Position numbers and translations under genes: made by a program. Below, one piece after another: positions 1-8,607 of a stretch of 31,294 bases of DNA; the stretch's first letter is position 1; every line of letters starts with the position of its first letter. A model generated the notes under the pieces. The model had not been told where the DNA came from. It saw only the letters and a list, made by a program, of their open reading frames with translations, and ran no database searches. The stretch comes from Azohydromonas lata NBRC 102462 (lineage in GTDB: Bacteria > Pseudomonadota > Gammaproteobacteria > Burkholderiales > Burkholderiaceae_C): positions 1-31,294 of the forward strand of contig CAMCTE010000003.1 of assembly GCA_945878385.1 (NCBI GenBank), read 5' to 3'.

Positions 1-1
1 T

Positions 2-771
2 GGCGTCAAACCCACCGCACGGGCCGAAGCCCTGTGGCCGGTGGTGCAGCAAGCCCTACACGCGCTGCGCAGCGAATTCGCGCCTGAACACTACGACCCG
101 CTGACGCAGGACCATACTTTCCTGCTGGCCATGGCCGATGCCACCAGCGCGGTGTTGCTGCCGCCTTTGCTGCGCGAACTGGGCCGCAGCCGGGCGCGCG
201 CCACGGTGCGGGTGATTCCCTTGGCCACCCGAGACCCCAGCGACACGCTGGAACGCGCGCAGGCCGATATGGCCGTGGGCCACTTCCCCGACCTGGTGAT
301 GCGCCTGGAACGCGCACAGCGCGCCGGCGAGCACTTGCCCTTGCGGGCCGAGTGCCTGTACCGCTCGGAATACGTGTGCGTGATGCGGCGTGAACATCCT
401 CTGGCGCAGCAGCCGCTGACCTTGGAGGCCTATTGCGCCGCCGAGCACCTGCTGGTGAGTTTTTCCGGGCGTGGGCAGGGCCTGGTGGACGACGCCCTGG
501 CCGCCATGGGCCGCAGTCGCCGCCTGGCGCTCACGGTCAATCAGTTCTTCACCGCCGGCCAGGTGGTGGCGCAAACCGACCTGCTCACGGTGTTGCCGCG
601 CTCCTTTCTTCCCGTGACCGGGGTGGCCGAAGGGTTGGCCGTGCGTGACTTGCCCGTGCCCCTGGCCCCGCTGCAGGTGCACCTGCTGTGGCACCGTCGG
701 CACGACCGCGATCCCGCCCACCTGTGGATGCGTGAACAGGTGGCGGTGCAGGCCCGCGCGACAATGCCCAC

Positions 772-775
<4 letters not shown>
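2..775 (+). CDS. LysR-family transcriptional regulator, C-terminal part (cut by window start)
   Basis: The reading frame is open from base 2 and ends with TGA at 773-775, so the N-terminal helix-turn-helix lies outside the window. The visible 257 or so residues begin with the PTARAEALWPVVQQAL stretch that normally follows the LysR DNA-binding domain as the linker helix. A periplasmic-binding-protein-like effector domain follows: a first lobe around YDPLTQDHTFLLAM, a hinge, and a second lobe containing SEYVCVMRREHPLA. The latter is a typical LysR segment, and the start of this domain resembles the NodD/NahR-like branch. The effector is unknown. The stop overlaps the start of the next gene by four bases (ATGA), so the two are probably co-transcribed. 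A GTG at 41 is only an internal valine, not the start. Confidence 0.9.
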
Positions 776-1572
<797 letters not shown>

Positions 1573-1591
1573 TTCGGCGCGGTGCCGCCTG

Positions 1592-2395
1592 ATGCGCCTG
1601 CAAGTCCTTTCCGACCTGCATCTGGAAACGGAATCGTTCGACCCCGAGCCCGCGCCCGGGGCCGACCTGTTGGTGCTGGCCGGTGACATCGACACCACTT
1701 GGGCGGCCTACGAACGCTTTGCCGGCTGGCCGGTGCCGGTGCTGGTGGTGCCGGGCAACCATGAATTCGACCGGCGCGAACTGCGGCAGGCCTTGCCGGC
1801 CTTTCGTGACCACTGTGCGCGCTATGGGCTCACGGTGCTGGAGCAGGACGAACACCTGCACACCGCACCTGACGGCCGCCGCATCCGATTCCTGGGCACC
1901 GTGCGCTGGAGCGACTTCGAGGTATTCGGCCCGGCCAAGCAGGCCAAGGCGATCAAGGCCGCGGGCTACTTCCAGAAGGTGATGCAGGCCACGCGCGAGG
2001 CTCAGGTGTTCGACGCGGCAGCGGTGCGGGAGGAAGCCCTTCAGTGCCGCGATTGGTTGCGGGCTCGGCTGAGCGCAGGAGTGAGTGAATCAGCGTTGGC
2101 TGAACCGAGCGCTGCCGCAGCGGATGCCACCATTGTGGTCACTCACTTCGCCCCTAGCCTGCGCAGCGCGGATCCCCGCTACGGCACGCAACCCACCACC
2201 GCCAGTTTTTGCAACGCCGACGACGACCTCATCGGCCAGGCCGACCTGTGGATCCACGGCCATGTGCACTGGAGGCCCGACTACACCGTGCCGCGTGCCC
2301 AAGGCGGGCACACCCGCGTGGTGTGCCAGGCCCGCGGCCTGCCGCGCAAAGGCGAATCGGAGGGTTTTGATCCGATGCGCTTGTTCTCCGTTTGA
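1592..2395 (+). CDS. Calcineurin-like metallophosphoesterase
   Basis: This 267-residue cytoplasmic protein has the full dinuclear metal-binding motif set of the calcineurin-like phosphoesterase fold: D8 and H10 in LSDLHLE, G31-D32 in LAGDID, N56-H57 in PGNHEF, a THFAPS histidine near residue 184, and the terminal HGHVH near residue 226. The substrate cannot be read from the sequence; related proteins hydrolyse phosphomono- or phosphodiesters. The ATG at 1592 was chosen because it begins directly with the first beta strand (MRLQVLSDLH). It lies 19 bases after the UPF0149 stop, on the same strand, and no clear ribosome-binding site is visible. There is no signal peptide. Confidence 0.92.
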   Translation: MRLQVLSDLHLETESFDPEPAPGADLLVLAGDIDTTWAAYERFAGWPVPVLVVPGNHEFDRRELRQALPAFRDHCARYGLTVLEQDEHLHTAPDGRRIRFLGTVRWSDFEVFGPAKQAKAIKAAGYFQKVMQATREAQVFDAAAVREEALQCRDWLRARLSAGVSESALAEPSAAAADATIVVTHFAPSLRSADPRYGTQPTTASFCNADDDLIGQADLWIHGHVHWRPDYTVPRAQGGHTRVVCQARGLPRKGESEGFDPMRLFSV

Positions 2396-2441
2396 CCTGG
2401 CGCAAACACGCCTGCGGGCCGCGCTTCTAAAGTGCAACCGT

Positions 2442-2459
2442 TGGTTTCATACGAAACCA
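2442..2459. promoter_or_regulatory. 18-bp inverted repeat upstream of the universal stress gene
   Basis: TGGTTTC at 2442-2448 and GAAACCA at 2453-2459 are exact reverse complements separated by ATAC. The element lies 48 bases before the universal stress protein ATG and outside any gene. Its size and near-symmetry fit an operator for a dimeric regulator. It has no T-tract, so it is unlikely to be a terminator. Confidence 0.45.
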
Positions 2460-2492
2460 CCGCAGACCACTGGCGGCATGCCGCAAAAAACC

Positions 2493-2498
2493 GGAGAG
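2493..2498 (+). promoter_or_regulatory. Ribosome-binding site that fixes the universal stress protein start
   Basis: GGAGAG lies eight bases before ATG 2507. It supports that start over the in-frame GTG-type start at 2432, which would add 25 residues unlike the family. Confidence 0.75.
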
Positions 2499-2506
2499 CA
2501 CCCTGC

Positions 2507-2932
2507 ATGAAGATTTTGTTGGCCGTTGACGGCAGCCCCTACACCAAGCGCATGCTGGCCTATGTGGCCGCCCATGACGAATGGCTGGGCGCGCACCACG
2601 AATACACCATCGTCACCGTGGTGCCGGGGGTGACGCCGCGGGCCGCAGCGGTGTTGGAGAAGGATGTGCTCAAGGCGTACTACGAGGAAGAGGCCGAGAA
2701 GGTACTCAAGGCCGTGCGCACCTTTTTCAAGCGACAGGTGCCGGCGCCTGCGGATTTTGTGGTCAAGGTGGGCCATGCGGCCGAGCAGATTGCGGCGGCC
2801 ATCAAGAAGGCCGACCCCGACCTGGTGATCATGGGCTCGCACGGCCACGGCAGCCTGGGCAACCTGGTGATGGGGTCGGTGGCCACCAAAGTGATGGCGC
2901 ACACCACCGTGCCGGTGATGCTGGTGCGCTGA
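2507..2932 (+). CDS. Universal stress protein, single UspA domain
   Basis: This 141-residue protein matches the usual length of a single Usp domain. It opens with MKILLAVDGSPYTKRML, the first strand and nucleotide-contacting Asp, and closes with the ATP-binding loop GSHGHGSLGNLVMGSVA (Gly-2x-Gly-9x-Gly-Ser) and the final strand VPVMLVR. This predicts an ATP-binding Usp of the UspFG/MJ0577 type, acting in the cytoplasm in stress or growth-arrest adaptation. The gene stands alone, with a 111-base leader carrying an inverted repeat at 2442-2459. Its stop abuts the stop of the convergent second UPF0149 gene (bases 2932 and 2933). Confidence 0.95.
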   Translation: MKILLAVDGSPYTKRMLAYVAAHDEWLGAHHEYTIVTVVPGVTPRAAAVLEKDVLKAYYEEEAEKVLKAVRTFFKRQVPAPADFVVKVGHAAEQIAAAIKKADPDLVIMGSHGHGSLGNLVMGSVATKVMAHTTVPVMLVR

Positions 2933-3709
2933 TCAGCGCCGGCGCGGCACACCGGGGCGCGTCGACTTCACGCGCACCGGCCGGCTCACATCGGCCAGCA
3001 GCAGGCAGCCCCGCACCAGGCTTTCTACCGCCTCTTCCATCGAAGCCGGGGGCTCCAGGCTGTCAATCTCTTCCAGCAGCGCATCGGCGTCTTCCAGGTC
3101 GGCCGGGTCCAGGTGCTGGTACAGCTGGGCCAGCGCCTCGATCAGTTCGGGCTCTTGGCTGCCTGGCCCTTCGGTGAGCGCCGGAAATTCCCCACAGGCC
3201 GTGGCAAAACCCAGCACCCACGGCTGAACCGCTTCCAAGGGCAGGGTGTCCTCGTCCACATCGGTGATCCAGGGGTCGAACCACTGGCGCGCTTCAATCA
3301 AGGCGTTGAGCTCTTCGAAGCGCTGCTGCACCAGGGCTTGCAGCCGCGCGCGCGGCGGCCATGCAGCCGGCAGCGGCCGGCCTTCCTCATCGGTCACCAA
3401 GGGCAGCCAGCGCGAAGGCGGCAGGCGCCGGGGCTGCAGCAACACAGCGGCCAGAAACCCGTCCAGCGCAGTCAGGTCCAGCGCTTGCAGCGGCGCGGGC
3501 ACCTGTGCCAGCAGTTCGTCCAGCTCGGCGAGTTCGGCTTCCTGCAGGGGCTGCGGCGCCGGCCATCCACCACCGTGTCCGCCACCGTGAACCTCGCCAG
3601 GCGCGCGCGGTGCTGGGCCCGGCGCGCCCTTGGCCCTGGTGCCATGTGGGGGGCGGCCATGTGACAGGCGGCGTGGGGCTGAGGGCTTGGGGCGGCGGGG
3701 AGGGTTCAC
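2933..3709 (-). CDS. Second UPF0149/YecA family protein, no SEC-C motif, start uncertain
   Basis: The conserved core begins at QEAELAELDELLAQVPAP and LDLTALDGFLAAV and aligns closely with the paralogue at 772-1572 (AEIDELDTLLQQAPAP, LDVVSLDGYLCAV). It ends in SRPVRVKSTRPGVPRRR, without the Cys-Cys-Cys-His tail. In this frame the nearest accepted start is GTG at 3709. It gives 258 residues with a Pro/Gly/Arg/His-rich leader of about 50 residues that the paralogue lacks. An ATG about two codons before the homologous start point (bases 3563-3565 read on the minus strand) is out of frame by one base, so a frameshift or sequence error at the 5' end is possible. Function is unknown; it is probably cytoplasmic. 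Confidence 0.75.
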   Translation of the reverse strand: MNPPRRPKPSAPRRLSHGRPPHGTRAKGAPGPAPRAPGEVHGGGHGGGWPAPQPLQEAELAELDELLAQVPAPLQALDLTALDGFLAAVLLQPRRLPPSRWLPLVTDEEGRPLPAAWPPRARLQALVQQRFEELNALIEARQWFDPWITDVDEDTLPLEAVQPWVLGFATACGEFPALTEGPGSQEPELIEALAQLYQHLDPADLEDADALLEEIDSLEPPASMEEAVESLVRGCLLLADVSRPVRVKSTRPGVPRRR

Positions 3710-3815
3710 CGCCGGATTGTCGCCTTGGCTGGCCACCGGGCCACCGGACCACTCGGCAGCGCAATTCCCACGCCGCACCCGCCTACGCCCATCGCCGTAG
3801 ACTTGTGTTTTACGT

Positions 3816-3828
3816 GCGTTGTCAACGC
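3816..3828. promoter_or_regulatory. 13-bp palindrome upstream of mmsA
   Basis: GCGTTG-T-CAACGC is a perfect dyad 35 bases before the mmsA start, in the 154-base divergent gap between mmsA and the second UPF0149 gene. Its position fits an operator. No convincing -35/-10 pair was found beside it. Confidence 0.4.
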
Positions 3829-3863
3829 CGCCACCACCAACCGTTCCCCGACAGGAGACCGCC

Positions 3864-5384
3864 ATGGGCGCCCCCGCAGCCTTCACCGCCACCGCCGAGA
3901 TCACCCATTGGATTGGCGGACAGCGTGTGCCCTCGTCGGGCAACCGCCGCCAGCCGGTCTTCAACCCGGCCACCGGTGCGGTGTCGCGCCAACTGCATCT
4001 GGCAGAAACTGCCGATGTGAACGCGGCCGTGGCCAATGCGCAGACGGCCTTCCAGGCCTGGGCCGACACGCCGCCCATCCGGCGCGCGCGGGTCATCAAC
4101 AACTTCTTGGCGCTGATGAACCAGCACAAGGACACCCTGGCGGCCATGATCACCGCTGAACATGGCAAGGTGTTCACCGATGCGCAGGGCGAGGTGATGC
4201 GCGGCATCGACATCATCGAATTCGCCTGCGGCATTCCACAACTTCTGAAGGGCGACTACACCGACCAGGTGTCCACCGGCATCGACAACTGGACCATGCG
4301 CCAACCCTTGGGCGTGGTGGCCGGCGTCACGCCCTTCAACTTCCCGGTCATGGTGCCCTGCTGGATGTTCCCCGTGGCCTTGGCCTGCGGTAATTCCTTC
4401 ATCCTCAAGCCCTCCGAGCGCGACCCTTCACCGTCACTCTTCATGGCCGAGCTGCTCAAGCAGGCCGGCCTGCCCGATGGCGTGTTCAATGTGGTGCAGG
4501 GCGACAAGGTGGCCGTGGATGCCTTGTTGTCCCACCCCGATGTGAAGGCCCTGAGCTTCGTGGGCTCCACGCCGATTGCACAGTACATCTACGAAACCGG
4601 CGCCCACCACGGCAAGCGGGTGCAGGCCCTGGGCGGCGCCAAGAACCACATGGTGGTGATGCCCGACGCCGACATCGATCAGGCCGTGGACGCTTTGATT
4701 GGCGCGGGTTACGGCAGCGCCGGTGAGCGCTGCATGGCCATTTCGGTGGCGGTGCTGGTGGGCGATGTGGCCGACAAGGTGGTGCCCAGGTTGGCCGAGC
4801 GCGCACGCGCACTGAAGATCAAGAACGGCATGGAGCTCGATGCCGAGATGGGCCCCATCGTCACCCGCGAAGCACGCGACCGCATCGAGGGCTACATCAA
4901 GCTCGGCGTGGAAGAGGGCGCACAGTTGGTGGTGGATGGCCGAGGCTTCAAGGTGCCGGGGCATGACAACGGCTTTTTCACCGGCGGCACCTTGTTCGAC
5001 CATGTGACGCCGCAGATGCGCATCTACAAGGAAGAGATCTTCGGCCCCGTGCTGGGTTGCGTGCGTGTGGCCGACTTTGCTGCTGCCGTGGACCTGATCA
5101 ACGCCCACGAATTCGGCAACGGCGTGGCCTGCTTCACCAGTGATGGCAATGTGGCCCGTGAATTCGCGCGGCGCATCCAAGTGGGCATGGTGGGCATCAA
5201 TGTGCCCATCCCCGTGCCGATGGCCTGGCATGGCTTTGGCGGCTGGAAGAAGAGCCTGTTCGGCGACATGCACGCCTACGGCGAGGAAGGCGTGCGCTTC
5301 TACACCAAGCAAAAGAGCGTGATGCAGCGCTGGCCAGCCAGCATTGGCAAGGGTGCTGAGTTCGTGATGCCTACGGCCAAGTAG
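3864..5384 (+). CDS. mmsA: CoA-acylating methylmalonate-semialdehyde dehydrogenase
   Basis: This 506-residue protein oxidises (methyl)malonate semialdehyde with NAD+ and CoA to propionyl-CoA or acetyl-CoA, in valine, thymine or myo-inositol breakdown. It is an aldehyde dehydrogenase fold: N159 in TPFNFP stabilises the oxyanion, and C290 in GSAGERCMAIS is the nucleophile in the sequence typical of this subfamily. The general-base Glu of ordinary aldehyde dehydrogenases is absent (ALGGAKNHMVV replaces ELGGK), as expected for CoA-dependent members. The start at 3864 is set by AGGAG at 3853-3857; an upstream in-frame extension from 3819 would pass through the ribosome-binding site. Unlike the Pseudomonas mmsAB operon, no 3-hydroxyisobutyrate dehydrogenase gene follows. 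Confidence 0.96.
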   Translation: MGAPAAFTATAEITHWIGGQRVPSSGNRRQPVFNPATGAVSRQLHLAETADVNAAVANAQTAFQAWADTPPIRRARVINNFLALMNQHKDTLAAMITAEHGKVFTDAQGEVMRGIDIIEFACGIPQLLKGDYTDQVSTGIDNWTMRQPLGVVAGVTPFNFPVMVPCWMFPVALACGNSFILKPSERDPSPSLFMAELLKQAGLPDGVFNVVQGDKVAVDALLSHPDVKALSFVGSTPIAQYIYETGAHHGKRVQALGGAKNHMVVMPDADIDQAVDALIGAGYGSAGERCMAISVAVLVGDVADKVVPRLAERARALKIKNGMELDAEMGPIVTREARDRIEGYIKLGVEEGAQLVVDGRGFKVPGHDNGFFTGGTLFDHVTPQMRIYKEEIFGPVLGCVRVADFAAAVDLINAHEFGNGVACFTSDGNVAREFARRIQVGMVGINVPIPVPMAWHGFGGWKKSLFGDMHAYGEEGVRFYTKQKSVMQRWPASIGKGAEFVMPTAK

Positions 5385-5475
5385 TCGGACCGGAGGTGGT
5401 CGTCCGCGTGCACCTTGGACCAGGGGCGTGACTTGGTCGATGTGAGCTGATCAGCCCCGAAACTGCTGGATGGCC
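5385..5475. other. Gap between convergent mmsA and the 207-residue gene
   Basis: This 91-base stretch holds a perfect 10-bp palindrome, GCTGATCAGC, at 5446-5455. There is no T-tract after it in either direction, so an intrinsic terminator cannot be claimed. Confidence 0.5.
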
Positions 5476-6099
5476 TTAGCCGCCCGCTGGGCCGGAAACG
5501 GGCAGGGCCGTTTGGACCACTGATTGCGCAGACCCCACGATCACCACCTGCACATAGTGCTGCGCGGCGTCGTCCAAGCCGGGCCGTGATGTGTTCTCGG
5601 ACGGAGAAGTGCTGAGAACGGGAACCACCAACTCAGGCGCTCGCGGTGAGGCCTCCACCGTGACGGCGCCCAAGCTCACATCTTCAAGCCGCGCCATCCC
5701 GCCAGGCAACACCAGGTCGCCCTCGAGGCTGGGGACATAGAGAGTCGCACCCGGTTCCAGGCGATCAGGGTTGTCGCTGCCGGGCAAGCCGGTGAGCGCG
5801 GGCGTGAAGAAGTTCGTGAGTTCAGGCGCGTTGCCCTCTTCGGGCGGCGAGACGCTCAGTTGACCGGTGCGCACCGGGCCGGTGTGGACGGTCACGGGGC
5901 TGTCGTGAAAGGTAACGCGGGTTTCGGTGAGCTGGATGGTGCTGTTGTCGGCGACGGCAGCCTTGACCAATTCGCCGGTGCCGCTGTTGACTTTGGTTTG
6001 CGCGCGCAGGCCGGCATTGGCCACCGCTACGCCATGCGCCAGGCCTTCATTGCCCGCCGATTGAACGGCCTTGCTGACGGTTTGTGTTGAGATTCCCAT
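5476..6099 (-). CDS. Hypothetical protein, 207 residues, Ser/Thr/Val-rich
   Basis: I do not recognise this protein. The start is well supported by a near-ideal AAGGAG six bases before ATG 6099. The first 50 or so residues look helical and Ala/Gly-rich (TVSKAVQSAGNEGLAHGVAVAN). The rest is Thr/Val/Pro-rich and probably beta-strand or extended. It has no Cys or Trp, very few aromatic residues, no signal peptide and no membrane segment. A PGATLYVPSLEGDLVLPGG stretch is the most ordered-looking part. It stands alone, convergent to mmsA and divergent from the SDR gene. The composition suggests a soluble, partly disordered or surface-associated protein, but this is a guess. Confidence 0.7.
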   Translation of the reverse strand: MGISTQTVSKAVQSAGNEGLAHGVAVANAGLRAQTKVNSGTGELVKAAVADNSTIQLTETRVTFHDSPVTVHTGPVRTGQLSVSPPEEGNAPELTNFFTPALTGLPGSDNPDRLEPGATLYVPSLEGDLVLPGGMARLEDVSLGAVTVEASPRAPELVVPVLSTSPSENTSRPGLDDAAQHYVQVVIVGSAQSVVQTALPVSGPAGG

Positions 6100-6105
6100 G
6101 GGTTA

Positions 6106-6111
6106 CTCCTT
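6106..6111 (-). promoter_or_regulatory. Strong ribosome-binding site of the 207-residue hypothetical gene
   Basis: Read on the minus strand this is AAGGAG, six bases before ATG 6099. It is one of the best Shine-Dalgarno matches in the window and the main evidence that this unrecognised frame is translated. Confidence 0.8.
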
Positions 6112-6269
6112 GTGTTGTGGGGAGTCCCAGTGTTGATGCTCGTGGGGCTTTGCGCATCCCGCATGAGGGTGGCCCTGATGGGCGCGCCCGCGGAACGGCA
6201 CACCCTGGCGGGTGCACCCCACCAGGCCGCCCATCGACCCATGGGCCACTCTGGCCTACCATTGCGCGC

Positions 6270-7016
6270 ATGAGCCCTGTTCTATTGGTGACCGGAGGCA
6301 GCCGGGGTATCGGTGCCGCCGTGGCGCGGCTGGCGGCTGCCCAGGGCTGGGATGTGGCAGTGAACGCGGTGCGCGACATGCGCACTGCGCAGGCGGTGGT
6401 GGACGAAATTCGCACCATGGGGCGCCGCGCGATGGCGGTGCAGGCCGATGTGTCCGACGAAACGGCGGTGTGTGCCCTGTTTGAGCGCATCGATGCCGAA
6501 CTTGGTCCCCTGCGCGGCCTGGTGAACAACGCCGGCGTCGTGGATGTGGCCCAGCGGGTGGACGAGATGAGCCTGGCCCGCTGGCAGCGCATGTTCGCCA
6601 TCAATGTCCAGGGCACCTTCCTGTGCACGCGCGAGGCATTGAAGCGCATGAGCACCAAGCACGGCGGCACCGGTGGCGCCATCGTGAACCTGTCTTCGGC
6701 CGCGGCGCGTCTGGGGTCGCCGGGGCAGTATGTGGACTACGCAGCCGCCAAGGCTGCTATTGATACCTTCACTTTGGGCGTGGCCCGCGAAGTGGCCACC
6801 GAGGGTGTGCGTGTCAACGCGGTGCGCCCGGGCATCATCGACACGGACATCCACGCCAGCGGCGGCCAGCCCGACCGCGTGCAGCGCATGGCGCCGCAGG
6901 TTCCCATGCAGCGTGCAGGTACAGCCCAGGAGGTGGCGCAGGCGGTGATGTGGCTGTTGTCGGATCAGGCCAGCTACACCACAGGCAGCTTGGTGGACGT
7001 GGCCGGTGGGCGCTGA
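6270..7016 (+). CDS. SDR family NAD(P)-dependent oxidoreductase
   Basis: This 248-residue classical short-chain dehydrogenase has TGGSRGIG at residues 8-15 (dinucleotide binding), NNAG at 87-90, catalytic Ser near 143 in NLSSAAA, and Y157-x3-K161 in VDYAAAK. The C-terminus (GSLVDVAGGR) is typical of glucose or 3-oxoacyl reductase-like SDRs, so the substrate cannot be assigned. NADPH preference is plausible from the SR after the second Gly of the binding motif. The ATG at 6270 begins directly with the first beta strand. A -10-like TACCAT ends seven bases before it and there is no Shine-Dalgarno sequence, so a leaderless message is possible. Longer in-frame starts back to 6084 run into the promoter region of the divergent hypothetical gene. 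Confidence 0.93.
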   Translation: MSPVLLVTGGSRGIGAAVARLAAAQGWDVAVNAVRDMRTAQAVVDEIRTMGRRAMAVQADVSDETAVCALFERIDAELGPLRGLVNNAGVVDVAQRVDEMSLARWQRMFAINVQGTFLCTREALKRMSTKHGGTGGAIVNLSSAAARLGSPGQYVDYAAAKAAIDTFTLGVAREVATEGVRVNAVRPGIIDTDIHASGGQPDRVQRMAPQVPMQRAGTAQEVAQAVMWLLSDQASYTTGSLVDVAGGR

Positions 7017-7041
7017 GCCGCACAGCGTTGAGCGATCACGC

Positions 7042-7047
7042 TACAGT
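7042..7047 (+). promoter_or_regulatory. Candidate -10 element for a leaderless transcript (7054 gene)
   Basis: TACAGT ends exactly six bases before ATG 7054 and no Shine-Dalgarno is present. The same geometry recurs at five other genes in the window. No good -35 hexamer is visible. Confidence 0.4.
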
Positions 7048-7053
7048 GTGCAG

Positions 7054-7605
7054 ATGAACCCGAAAGACGAGCAGACTTCATCACCGGCCCGCGGGTTGTT
7101 CCCTGCGCCGCGGCTGGGCAAGGCGCTGTTGGTGCTGACCATCGTGGCGGCCTTTGGCGTGTGGTGCATCGGGCTGCCAGCCCAGGCGGGTAGCCTCGCG
7201 TCTTCGGCGGCGTCTTCCGCACTGGACAGCCTGAGCACCTCGGTGGGTGTGTTTTCCAACGCAGTCAGTGGTGTGAGCACCTCGTCGTCGCCGGGGGGCG
7301 GCAAGGTGGCACAGGGCGACTATCGCATCGAGCGTGCGAACACCGTGGACGCTGCCACACCTCGCGTGGCCTTGGGCCTGCAGCCCACAGACGATTCGGT
7401 TGCCACGGGCGCGCGTGCCTGGGAACTGCTGTTGCCCGCAGCGGTGGCCACGGCGGCCGCCCTCGAGCCTGGGCAGGTGCTGACGGTCCGCGAGCGGCCC
7501 TACGGGTTCGGCTTGTGGCGCGCTGGTTCCGAACAGCCTTTCTATCTGGTGGTGCATGACGATTGGGCGCATGCACTTCAAGCGCGTCCTGTACCTGCCC
7601 GATGA
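7054..7605 (+). CDS. Membrane-anchored or exported protein of unknown function, next to DUF2145
   Basis: This 183-residue protein has a short charged N-terminus and a hydrophobic segment (LGKALLVLTIVAAFGVWCIGL, residues 22-42) followed by AQAG. That segment could be a signal peptide or a single membrane anchor. A Ser/Ala-rich spacer (SSAASSALDSLSTSV) and a compact C-terminal domain of about 110 residues follow (YRIERANTVDAATPRVAL; YGFGLWRAGSEQPFYLVVHDDW). I do not recognise the family. The ATG at 7054 was chosen over an upstream GTG-type start (7006) that lies inside the end of the SDR gene. It precedes the DUF2145 gene by 54 bases on the same strand, and the two probably form an envelope-related pair. 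Confidence 0.75.
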   Translation: MNPKDEQTSSPARGLFPAPRLGKALLVLTIVAAFGVWCIGLPAQAGSLASSAASSALDSLSTSVGVFSNAVSGVSTSSSPGGGKVAQGDYRIERANTVDAATPRVALGLQPTDDSVATGARAWELLLPAAVATAAALEPGQVLTVRERPYGFGLWRAGSEQPFYLVVHDDWAHALQARPVPAR

Positions 7606-7659
7606 GGGTCGGCTGAGCGCGTGTCCGGCGGCGCGGCCGGGCGGTGCGCGTACGCCGCC

Positions 7660-8607
7660 ATGAACACGCGTGGAGCCCGCGCCTGCCGAGCCTGGTGCCT
7701 GCGCGCTGCGCTTGGACTCGCAGCCTCGTGCGGCTGGATGGGGTGGGCGCAGGCTGGCGCACCCGCATGGGCCTCCTGCCCGACGCCGCCACCGTCAACG
7801 GCGACCGGTGTGGATGTTCTGCTGCAGATGGCCGTGATCATTCAGGACGAATGGCATCAGCGTGCCGCGCCTGTGGCCCTGATCTCGCGCTCCGGTCTGA
7901 ACCTCGGCGCCATCGGGCACCGGTATTCGCATGCCGGCTTCCTGAGGCCGGCGCGGCGTGACGACCACGCCGGCGCGCCCGCAACGGTTGCGGTGCGGCA
8001 GCTGTACTTCGACTGCGAGACCGCACAGCCGCGCGTGTTCGACGAGGGGCTTGCCGGCTTTGTGCGTGGTGTGGCCACCGATGCCCTGCCCCGCTTCAGC
8101 GCGGTGTGGTGGCCGGCTGATGACGCCCATGTGTTGGCGCACGCAGTGGGCAATGACGAACTGGCCTTGGCGATGTTGGCCACCACCTACCAAGCGCAGG
8201 CGCACGTATGGAGCCTGCACACTCAGAACTGCAACCAGTGGTTGGCGGAGGTGCTGGCTGCGGCCTTTGGCGGGGCGCGGCAGCGGGCTTCCGCCCAGCA
8301 ATGGCTGAGGGCACAGGGCTACACCGGCAGCGTCGTGCAACTCCCTTGGGTGGGGTGGTTGGTGGCCGCTGCGGTGCTGCCCCACATGGGCTTGCAGCAT
8401 CACCCCGGGAAGGACTTGCAGGCATTGCGGCTGGAGGTCTCTCTGCCCGCCTCGCTCGAGGCCTTCGTGCGCAGGCGCTGGCCGCAGGCCCAGCGGGTGG
8501 AGTGGTGCTTGCGCGGGCGCGAGGTGGTGGTGCGCCGGGGTTGGGAGCCGCTGGATGAGGCGTGTTCGCCTGGGCCGAATGATCATACGCAGGCATTGCC
8601 GCCTTAG
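7660..8607 (+). CDS. DUF2145 family exported protein
   Basis: This 315-residue protein starts with a long, arginine-containing signal sequence ending near WAQA (residue 32), so it is probably periplasmic. The mature part carries the DUF2145 hallmarks: VALISRSGLNLGAIGHRYSHAGF (H91), a VRQLYFDC strand, and the NCNQWLAEVLAAAFGG helix (C191). The family has no established function. The order of an early SHAG histidine and a later Cys-bearing helix resembles permuted papain-like (NlpC/P60-type, YiiX-like) hydrolases. That would make it a candidate amidase or peptidase, which is my inference. The ATG at 7660 is preferred over a GTG at 7621 because it puts the basic n-region directly before the hydrophobic core. 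It is coupled to the membrane protein gene just upstream. Confidence 0.82.
   Translation: MNTRGARACRAWCLRAALGLAASCGWMGWAQAGAPAWASCPTPPPSTATGVDVLLQMAVIIQDEWHQRAAPVALISRSGLNLGAIGHRYSHAGFLRPARRDDHAGAPATVAVRQLYFDCETAQPRVFDEGLAGFVRGVATDALPRFSAVWWPADDAHVLAHAVGNDELALAMLATTYQAQAHVWSLHTQNCNQWLAEVLAAAFGGARQRASAQQWLRAQGYTGSVVQLPWVGWLVAAAVLPHMGLQHHPGKDLQALRLEVSLPASLEAFVRRRWPQAQRVEWCLRGREVVVRRGWEPLDEACSPGPNDHTQALPP

Noticed and set aside
2473..2490. GCGGCATGCCGC palindrome followed by six A as a terminator
   Set aside because: An intrinsic terminator needs T after the hairpin in the transcribed direction; here there is A on the plus strand, and on the minus strand the T run comes before the hairpin.
3710..4234. 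Upstream extension of the second UPF0149 gene across the mmsA start
   Set aside because: The extension overlaps the mmsA coding region on the other strand and has no family-like sequence; GTG 3709 or a frameshifted start is more likely.
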